Shown here: positions 55,858 to 64,000 of the stretch, one piece after another | Position numbering within the stretch: the stretch's first letter is position 1 | Layout of the letters: each line of letters starts with the position of its first letter | Assembly: GCA_028583605.1 (NCBI GenBank) | Contig: CM053326.1 | Location: 16,820,046-16,884,045, forward strand | Length of the DNA: 64,000 nucleotides | Direction of reading: 5' to 3' | From: Dastarcus helophoroides | Taxonomy: Eukaryota; Arthropoda; Insecta; Coleoptera; Bothrideridae | Made by a program: the position numbers and the translations under genes | The notes under the pieces: model-generated | Seen by the model: the letters and a program-made list of their open reading frames with translations, nothing else | Told to the model about the DNA's origin: nothing | The model's database searches: none

Positions 55858-56565
55858 GAAAAGTATTCAATTATTACTGTTATATAAAGAAACAAAGCAT
55901 AAGACCTACCCTTTCCAGTTCCTTTGCTTTTTTTTTTATTTTTGCCTTCTCCCTTCGGAAGAACTACAACAAACCTGTCATTTTTTTCTACACTCCTTCG
56001 CTGTCATATTTAATTCAACACTTATTTGATCCTAGGAATCGCTTTTATGTATTTTATGGTAATGTTAGGGGTGTCTTGGATTTCATAGGCATTCGTATTT
56101 ACGATAGAGTTCAATAAATAATACAACATTATCTTCTGACCATTCCATCTGTCATGCAGCAATAACGATGAGAAAGTACGTCCAAATTTGTGCAACGCCG
56201 TTGGGCAACCATCCTTTGATGCGACGCTGAAAGAGCGACCAGACCTGGAACTCGGCGCGTCTCCTTATTGCCTCCTTATCAGGTTCGCGACGTGTACGTG
56301 GGAACCTCCAAACTAATGCTTAGTACAGACTTGCGCCGCGCCGCGAACTGAACCACGCCGGGAACCTCGCTACATCTAGCTTTTTCAGAGCGCGATTGCA
56401 ATTTTCAGGAAAATATGATTTCTTATAAATTTCCCAATATCTAGACTTTCTGAAAATTTTTCGTTAAAGTACGAATTTCAATTTTCGACTTTTTGCTGAA
56501 ACTACGAAATTAATAAAGCTTGAAACTTAAAGACTTAAAATGTTAACATGTTAACTCTAACAGCA
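55858..56565. other. Unassigned; GC-rich part at 56180-56390
   Basis: The T-rich first part could be intron-like. The second part (CGACGCTGAAAGAGCGACC, GGAACTCGGCGCGTC, second GCGCCGCGAACTGAACC block) is GC-rich with no clear product. Confidence 0.4.
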
Positions 56566-57811
56566 TACAGGGTGATCCAAATTAAGTCTGCAGCATTCCT
56601 AATTTTGTTATTATTAAAGATACAAAATTGGTTAAAATAGCAAACTAGTACAGTTTTTGACCTTGAATAAGATGACGTCATGGGAAAAACATTTGGACAT
56701 CGCGATTTTTGACAAAGTTACAATTTTTTAAATGGAATAGTCTGTATATTTTATGTTTTTATGAGAAATAATAAAATTTAGAATAAAAATGATTAACTAC
56801 TAATTTTTTGCTAAGATGGATAATAGAGTTATAAGGACTTAAACGTACATCATGAGAAATCGAAAATAAATTAATGTGAAGTTAGCTTAGTAGATCATGA
56901 AACTAAATGTCAATAGGTTAATATGTATGTCTTAAGGATATTAGAGTAAGTATTAACCAACAGGGAACATTATTTAATTAATATTCAATCCTAATAAAAA
57001 TGTATCTTTCTGAAACTGCTAATTTCGCTTTCATAAGTTGTTTGAAAATGTCGCTTCATCTTTTGATACATTTTTCTACTCATTTCAGGACAACATAAAT
57101 ACTTTTTAAGACATTTCTGCTATCTCATTTTCATCTCACTTCCAATCCTCGAACTATCTACATTTTTTGGGTTATTTATTTACATCATCGTCTCGCTTTC
57201 TATAAATACGATTTTTAAGATAATCCCACAAGCAAAATTCCAGTGGGATCAAATCAGGGGATCTTGGAAGCCATTCAATAATTCCATTAGTTCCAATTTA
57301 CATGTCGTATATTAGAAGATGGCGGGTTTTCCTATAATTATAAGTAGGAGCTCAATCATGCTGGAATGTGACATGTTGCCTGCTTCATAAATCCATTTTA
57401 TCTAAAAAATTATTGTTTAAGATGTTTTGCATAATTTTCACATATCTTTCATCATTCAGGAAAAATTTCTAAATGAAAGGTCTAAAGATTGTAACTGAAG
57501 TTATACCCCGTCAACCCTTAAGACTAAACTGAATTTGAGGAGCTCATACGTTAGTAAAAAATTTATAATAACTATTTTCATTTTAAATGCCATTACCTTT
57601 TATAAAAACATAAAATATACAGGCTGTTCTATTAAAAAAAATATAATTTTGTCAAAAATTTCAAAAACGCGATGTTGGATTGTTTTTTTTTTTTCATAAT
57701 GTTATCTTAATCAACGTCAAGAACTGTACTAGTTTGGCAATTTAACCAATTTTGTATCTTTAATAATAACAAAGTTATCAGTGCTGACGACTTAATTTCG
57801 ATCACCCTGTA
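56566..57811 (-). mobile_element. Tc1/mariner-superfamily element, degenerate
   Basis: Ends TACAGGGTGATCCAAATTAA and TTAATTTCGATCACCCTGTA with TA borders; inverted arms extend about 200 bp (AAGATACAAAATTGGTTAAA, AACATCGCGATTTTTGA-type). 1246 bp. A decayed transposase lies in the middle on the minus strand. Confidence 0.83.
57150..57420 (-). pseudogene. Transposase catalytic fragment of the 56.6 kb element
   Basis: Minus-strand reading: QHD, stop, APTYNYRKTRHLL, then IGTNGIIEWLPRSPDLIPLE and FCLWDYLKNRIYRKRDDDV. The QHD-x-AP box (second catalytic Asp), SPDLIPLEF (third position, Glu here) and LWDYLKNRIY tail are those of Tc1/mariner-superfamily transposases. I count about 38 residues between the two acidic positions, shorter than in the other two mariners of the window. 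Rest of the protein unrecognisable. Confidence 0.75.
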
Positions 57812-58531
57812 TATGTAGCTATGAGGGTAACTTCTATTAAAATTAAAAAGCGTGAGCGGAGATCGAGGATCAACCCAGGATCAACGATATAATTAACAAA
57901 GCTCTTACCATTGAGAAACCGCCCGTTAACATTTTTGGATTCCGATTCGCATTATTTGCCATATACTTAGTTCCGTGGACAATATAATTTAAGTTAAATT
58001 GACGACCTGGAAAGTTCAATGTTTGTATACTGCGCATTATTTAAATTGTGTTTTAATTTAATTACCATTTTAATTGTTTATTTATAACATTAATATGCAA
58101 TGCAACAGTGACTACTAAACATGTTAAGACTTTTAGGAAAAAAGGATCCACCAACGTTTGAAAAAAGGCAAATTTTGATAAACAATTTAAAATTTACAGA
58201 AATACGGGTTTTAAAAAAGTGAAAATTTCGATTGAAATTCAAATTTCAAGGAAACAACAAATTTTGAAGAAAAAATGGTAATTTCTGGAAAAGCCTACTT
58301 ACATTTACTTCAATACAAATTTTCGATTTTTTAACCAAGAAGAGGTCCCCACTCAGCGCCTATGTTAATGTTAATATATTATTTATCTTATTGTTCACTT
58401 TTCGTTTTGTAAAAGGAAACCACAGCATTTGGGAGCATTCTGCAGGTTACATACCCACTCAACTCGTTCATTTGATTAGTTCCTTGGTTGCTAGGTATTA
58501 AAATGAGGTTTCATTTTTTTTTTACCGCAAG
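57812..58531. other. No gene recognised
   Basis: Mixed sequence; 58170-58330 is another A/T-word tract. Confidence 0.4.
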
Positions 58532-59997
58532 TACCGGGATATCAAAAATTATCTTGGTCAAGGGTGGTTGTGGAATGTAGAACATGTGTCTTACTTTACG
58601 TTTAAAATAATTATGTCACTGTCACACTGACATCATCAATAACCTACAAATTTCATACCTATTTATTTCAGTTGTAAAACCACTGAAATAATGATGAACT
58701 ATACTAATGATACTAATACTAATGAACTACAAATTATGAAATAACAGTTTTAGTAACAAGAAAAACTAAATTGCAGTAATTGTTGGAAATGTCGCCCGTT
58801 TTGTTCGATGCACAAGTTGACGCGCCTCCTCATGCTGTGAAAAGCGTTTTGCAGCATTTCTGGCGTTATGGTTGCACATTGCTGGACAATTCTTTGTTGC
58901 AGTTCTTGCAAATTATTTACCGGAGTTGCGAAAATCTTGTTTTTTAAGTAAGGAAATATAAAATAGTTCATAATTGTCAAACAAGGTGATCTCGGAGGAA
59001 ACTCAACTTCTGTATGCAAACTTATCAGACGGTCATCAAAAAACTCGCGGAGGAAAGCAATATTTTCTCGTGTAGTATGTGCTGTTGCACCGTCTTGCTG
59101 AAAATAATCGTACCAAAGTTCATCATCGTTTAACTGTTGCACAAGTTCAGCCAAAAAGTTGTGTCTGTACCTTTCTGCGTTGACGGTGAAATCGAAAAAA
59201 AAGGGCCCAATTATTTTTCTGCGAGAAACTGCCATTCAAACATCAATTTTTTGAGCATGTAGTGGCGATTCAGTAAAAACATAAGGGTTATCATTACTCC
59301 ACATTCGCATATTTTGAGAATTGATCTATCCCGAAAGGCGGAACCACGCTTCGTCAGAAAAAAAAAGTTAAGTTCAGAAGATCGTCATTCATTAAATTAT
59401 TGAGAAACCAATGGCAGTAAGCAAGGCATCTGGGGTGGTCTGCGGGCAGACGAGCTTGATATGCTTGGATTTTATATGGATGCATGTTCAAGTCTTTCTT
59501 TAAAATCTTCTGACATGTTCCATAAGAAAGTCCAATTTCCTAAGAAAGACGGTTCAAAGGTTTTACAGGCTCCTCTTTCATACGTTGACGAAAGTCATTG
59601 ACAACTTCTTCTGTACGAATTCTTGGTCTACCAGCACCTTTTTTATGAGTCACACAACCAGTTTTGCGAAACACTTCAACACAATTTGTAAGGAACGCAT
59701 AAAAATTGTCCGGTAATATTGCCACGTTTGGGAAGTGCTCTCGAAAATTGTCCAAACACAAACGTTGACTGTATTACAAATTTCCATTAACTAGCGCACC
59801 CGTTCGAAAATAGACTTTAATCATGAAAATTTTGCGCTTTGTGGTAAGAGGCATGATTCAAAAACTGGATTAGAAAATTTCAGCACAATGACTTGACAGA
59901 TTCTGACACAACAAAACATATTCAAAAATTTAAAGTAAGACACACGTTTTACATTCCACAACCACCCTTGACTAAGATAATTTTTAATATCCCGGTA
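58532..59997 (-). mobile_element. Mariner-type element with DD41D spacing, nearly full length
   Basis: Terminal inverted repeats of about 75 bp: TACCGGGATATCAAAAATTA / TAATATCCCGGTA, sharing GTCAAGGGTGGTTGTGGAAT; TA borders both sides. 1466 bp with one transposase gene on the minus strand filling most of it. Confidence 0.9.
58750..59854 (-). pseudogene. DD41D-like mariner transposase, full length but broken
   Basis: Starts MPLTTKRKIFMIKVYFRTGA at 59854. The N-terminal HTH region continues to LDNFREHFPNVAILPDNFY, KTGCVTHKKGAGRPRIRT, LNRLS, stop, EIGLSYGTCQKILKKDL and CLAYCHWFLNNLMND. After a shift near the A-run at 59361 it reads LTFFF and SKYANVE-type codons out of frame; the usual DEAWFRLSG box lies in this part with a stop. 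The C-terminal 161 codons (59235-58750) hold YFQQDGATAHTTRENIAFLR, FPPRSPCLTIMNYF and PYLKNKIFATPV. Forty-one residues separate the second Asp from the third position, as in rosa-type DD41D mariners, but that position is Asn (MNYF for MDYF) and SPDL is SPCL. Confidence 0.88.
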
Positions 59998-59999
59998 TT

Positions 60000-60370
60000 A
60001 TTAATTGTATGACATGTAGTATGTCAAATGAAAATGATAAAATTCAATATGGCGTTCATAAGAAATAATAACGTTGATATGATTTTCTTGAAAACATTTT
60101 AGAAAAAATTAACGTATACCAGTGAAGCGATCTTTAAAAACAACTAGGGTTTCTGACTTTTTCGATAAGACTTCAAATAAATAAGTTACAGCTGATTATT
60201 ATAACTTGCGATTTTTCAGTTTTGCTAAATAAAATGGATACGAATTGGAAATCAATGGTTTTCTCAGCAGAATATTGTTAGGAATTAAATTCTGCACTTT
60301 GCTCATTTGAGCTTCATTCAATCTGTACGATTTCCGAGATCTCTGTAGTCGAAATCAAATTTGGATGCAG
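60000..60370 (+). mobile_element. Foldback family A, copy at the mariner border
   Basis: AATGATAAAATTCAATATGG, ACTTCAAATAAATAAGTTAC, TTCAGTTTTGCTAAATAAA and CGAAATCAAATTTGGAT follow the order of 7060-7419. It begins right at the mariner terminus, so the mariner may have landed in it; family sequence was not found on the other side. Confidence 0.65.
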
Positions 60371-61245
60371 CATCACCCTACATATTTAATGGGTAAAGAA
60401 CACATTCTTTTATTCGAGCAAAAAATATTAAATCTTAAGCGTTAAAAAGTTACCAACAAAAAAGTACCAAAACATGTATAAAATATGGACGTAATACGGA
60501 GGGTTTCACTGAATCAAATCAAGTTCAGGTTAATATATCGTGTAAGGTATATTTTGAAAAAGCTCCCTCGAAGAATCCTAACATTTTTTTTCCAATTTTT
60601 GGTGCAATCCTCTTAATAATACAGATCAAGCTCAAAATGTGTCAAATTAATCATCCTCCCTTGTTCTCCTAGATTTCTAAAGACAAAATTAAAATTTTAA
60701 TAGAGTTTGTAGATATTGGACCATAGATTATCAGAAAACGGTAAGTTTTGTTGAGAAAAATATTATTTTAAGTAAAAATATATACTTGCATTCCAAGGCT
60801 TTTGAATCGAATAATATTTTTTGATTTAGCCAGGATAGAATGCAAATCAAAGTCTTTTACATTGTTTCATTTGGATGAATATTTTCGGAGTTAGCAGTAG
60901 TTCACCCAGTGCAGTAATTGTGGTTGTTGTGTCTAACGCGAGCCGAGGCGATCTCATAAACTTTGTTAGTCATCGATTTATTGCGAATTGCGAATGAATG
61001 CTTTTATCTGAGTCATTACCAACACAGTTATCACTTCCATAAATATTTGGATTGATTGTAAAAAAAGTGTGTATATCTGGAAATAAATAATTTTTTGATT
61101 TTTCAATTATAACACAAGAAAACTTGGATAACTTTCCAAATTCACACATAACTAATAATTTAATTTGGTCTATTGACTGTTCACTGCAGTAATTGGTACG
61201 GAACCCTGATTGTGCGAGTCCGACTCACTCTTGGCTGAATTGTTT
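60371..61245. other. No gene recognised
   Basis: AT-rich, no motif identified. Confidence 0.4.
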
Positions 61246-61995
61246 ACAAAATTTTTTTTTCATTTCGGCTTGAATCTCAAAATTTCCCCTTAAGCTCAAA
61301 ATTTCAATTTAAGTTTTGAAATTTGGAGTTTATTGAACATTTGGAATTATTCCTGAAACTTGGACTATATTGATTTTAATTTCAAAAGTTCGAATTTAAA
61401 TTCCAAAATTTTGAAAAGGTTTTTTCTTTTTTATTTAAGAAACGGAACAGAAAGTTTGAATTTCAAGTCAAAAAATTTGATTTTGAGGTATAAATACTTT
61501 AAAAAATGTATATCTTTTTAAATGCGTAAATTCAGATTTTCAGAAAAAGAAATAAAATACCACAAAAAACTTGAATTATTTCTCTAAATATCCAAATTTT
61601 CAGATTTTACTCCAAAACTTCTTTTACCTATTTATTAGTAAACTGACTTTCTCTAGACTTTTAACTAAAGGTCAAAATTTTAAAAAAATAGAAGAGATTT
61701 TTAAAAAATGTAGAAGCTTATAAAAAAATCTCTCAAAATATATATCTCACTGAAATTTCCACTTTTTTGCCGAATTGTTTGGTACTTGATTTCTAAATTT
61801 TCGACATTTGTTCAAAAATATTATGCTATTTAAGAGATAGTCGATTTTTTTCCTAAGTTTAATTACAAAATTTTGGTTTTTTTCTTGCCTGTTTTTTAAA
61901 TTCAAAATGCTAAATTTCGAAAAACCTGCATCTATAAAACACATCCAATGTTTATAAATTTTTTTTAACTTTCTTGACATTTTTCGATTTTGCAT
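61246..61995. repeat. Degenerate A/T-word tract
   Basis: Loosely repeated AAATTTCAATTT and CAAAATTTTGAA words. The 82-aa frame across 61747-61995 is part of this composition. Confidence 0.55.
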
Positions 61996-62418
61996 ACCCA
62001 GTTACGTTTCAAAATCAAGTCAAGAAATATTAATGGAGCATTTTTTGTATTCATTATTTTTTTGTGAAAAATTTGGTTTCTTAGAATAAGGATAACTTGT
62101 ATTTGTTTCATAAGCAAAACAGTATTTTTTTACTTGTTCTAGATTCTATTTTAAAATTGGTATAAGATGGTATACATTTGAGACTGTCGTGTTATAACTT
62201 TCAAGTTGTGTAACAAATTTATGAAAATTATGTAAAAAGCAACTTGCGAAATTCAAAAGTAATTGAACTTTCCTCTCTGTCGATGAAGTATCGAAGGTTT
62301 CAAATTATTTTAATTATGTATAGTGCCGGTCCGAGCAAAAAAAATAATGGCTAATAATTTTTGTAAACTAAAAAAAATGACCGTCGTAAGTAAATCATAT
62401 GCTGATTCTTTGGGTCAC

Positions 62419-63383
62419 TATACAGTCTTCGAGCGAAAACTCCTATAATTAGAAAACTGAGAAATATTTTAGGATGCGCCGAGACTCGTCGATTATTTTT
62501 GTTCTTGGGGAAACCATTTTTATAGTCAAGCCAACTTGGTATGTTCATCCCCCTAACTTTTATAAATCTCCATTTTAAAATTTCAAATGAAACTACCCTA
62601 CTTGTGATACATTATTTTAAAGTCCTTTCAATTGCAAATAGAATAGAGCATGTTTTTTTTTTTTCGTTCATGTTCATATTTTGGAGTACCACAAAGCACT
62701 AATATTTTTCTAAATCAAAGCACGTATTTTTTGTCCCCGGTAAAGCATATTTACTTGATGCTTATTTTAATTGATTACTTAATTATAGCCTATTATATTT
62801 GTCAAATTTAAGACATATTTTTTGTACAAAAGTAGCTAGTGTGCTGTAAAAGAACTGAAATATGTCTCATATATATTCCAATTTGTCCCCCAATATTTGT
62901 TGTGTCCTCGCGTGGTTCAGAGCATACTGATAAATAATTTTTCGCATAATTAAATATCCGTTAAAATTAAATGTCAAATATATTATATTTTTTTAAAGTT
63001 TTTTAAACGCGCTTTTGCATCGCATGAAAAAAATGTGTTTCCTTTTAAAAAAAATTATTTAAACTGCGTGATTCTTGGCGTCTTACACTATTGCACGAAC
63101 GTGGGTTTGTTAACTTTTGTTTTTAATCAATTCCATAAAATGCTGCATCAGTGCTTTTGCAATGCAAAGGGTTTTTAAATAATTTATCATAAATAAATTA
63201 ATTCTATTTTAAATTTTAAACTGGAAATTGACAGAGGCTGGGAGGATGAATGTATCAACTTGGCTTAATCGTCGAAAATGATCCCCCCAAAAATATAAGT
63301 TTATGGGTCTCGGCGAATTCTAAAATATTTCTCGATTTGCTGATCATAAGAGGGGTTAAATTTGCGTTGGGAGACCCTGTATA
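62419..63383. mobile_element. Inverted-repeat element, family C
   Basis: Ends TATACAGTCTTCGAGCGAAA and TTTGCGTTGGGAGACCCTGTATA. The arms (about 62419-62640 and 63150-63383) share inverted blocks: GAAATATTTTAGGAT/ATTCTAAAATATTTC, GAGTCTCGGCG-type, CCAAGTTGATA-type and CAATTGCAAA/TTTGCAATG-type. About 960 bp with an AT-rich centre and no transposase. One arm also occurs at 49.9 kb. Confidence 0.78.
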
Positions 63384-63658
63384 CAGAAATATACTATTTT
63401 TGCCTACTATATAGGTGAGAAATACCAGAGCACGATATTATTAATAATTGGGCGGCTTTTTGCAGAAAGGAACAAATTGTTAAAAATTAGATTTTTACCA
63501 CATAGTCATAATATTTACTGTAAAAAAGAATAAATTCTCATTTTAAAACTTAGCACCATCGATTAATCAAAAAACTGCTGAATGAGATGGGCAGGTAAAA
63601 AAACTGCAAAAGGAATCCAATGCTGCGATTCCTTTCTCCAAAACAAACAGCTAATAAT
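63384..63658. other. No feature recognised
   Basis: Short AT-rich gap. Confidence 0.4.
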
Positions 63659-64000
63659 AAACAGGATGGACCATAAGTAATGGTACACAGAGCAATGGGG
63701 GATTTTTCGAATAAAAATAATGTGAGTTAGCTACATTTACCTTTTACCAAAAGTTGATATTAACAGAGATGCAGGGGGTCAAAGTTGAAAAAAAAATTTC
63801 GAATTTTTCGTATAACTATGGAACAAATTGTAATATAGGCACGAAATTTGGCACAAGGGGGTTTCTTAATTCAACAAACTCTAATTTGCTAACATATTAT
63901 TAATAGCCAGTAGGGGGCACTACCTTCGCTATCCTACATGATTCTAAATCATCATAACTTTTTTGTGCACCCAGGTATATTAATTTTAAATGGATTATTT
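63659..64000 (+). mobile_element. Inverted-repeat element, family B, left arm (cut by window end)
   Basis: Begins AACAGGATGGACCATAAGTA and follows the complement of 19294-18950: AGAGCAATGG, TACCAAAAGTTGATATTAAC, CGAAATTTGGCACAAGGG, AGTAGGGGGCACTACC and TCATAACTTTTTTGTGCA. The opposite arm should lie beyond 64000. Confidence 0.8.

Overview
The window is repeat-dense, AT-rich nuclear DNA of an invertebrate, most likely an insect. The element mix points that way: R4/Dong-type LINEs, Penelope-like elements, Ty3/gypsy LTR elements, FLYWCH-MULEs, PIF/Harbinger, hAT-like ends and Tc1/mariner relatives with DD41D spacing. I found no convincing host exon, no tRNA or rRNA gene and no operon-like layout. 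Almost every open reading frame is a decayed transposon protein or chance.

Layout. 1-1.5 kb: a minus-strand FLYWCH-MULE transposase and a comb of short repeats at its outer side. 1.6-6.3 kb: two minus-strand R4/Dong-clade LINEs head to tail; the second abuts a (TTA)n tract, the kind of target known for Dong. 6.7-10.9 kb: a foldback family, one copy split by a 1.67 kb insert. That insert is an inverted array of a 377-bp unit whose one strand folds as a canonical hammerhead ribozyme, and it is bounded by a 13-bp direct repeat. 13-25 kb: three solo LTRs, a Penelope end, foldback elements and A/T-word tracts. 26.9-29.1 kb: an internally deleted gypsy element. 32.4-34.7 kb: a palindrome with a hammerhead-like core, then a second gypsy element. 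37.0-40.4 kb: three terminal-inverted-repeat elements nested inside each other. 40.5-44.2 kb: MULE, RTE-type LINE, Penelope and hAT-like pieces. 46.2-52.5 kb: a mariner-type transposon broken by a 3.6 kb insert, a 0.5 kb GC-rich MITE and a truncated hammerhead repeat sitting on its terminus. 53.3-60.4 kb: two opposed Penelope copies, a Harbinger fragment and two mariner-type elements, one nearly full length. 61-64 kb: A/T-word tract and two more inverted-repeat elements.

The thread joining the window is small self-cleaving-ribozyme motifs. I see one canonical family (377-bp repeat; CUGACGA core, perfect 5-bp stem II, GAAA, ACCGGU stem III, GUA cleavage triplet) and four hammerhead-like families, one being the 3' end of the Penelope elements. 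All have a palindromic or nearly palindromic very short stem III, as in the dimer-type hammerheads known from newt satellites and Penelope-like elements. Two copies of the 377-bp family carry 13- and 14-bp flanking duplications, which suggests movement by retrotransposition, possibly using the Penelope machinery (inference). Folding and family assignments were made by eye and no search or structure program was run.
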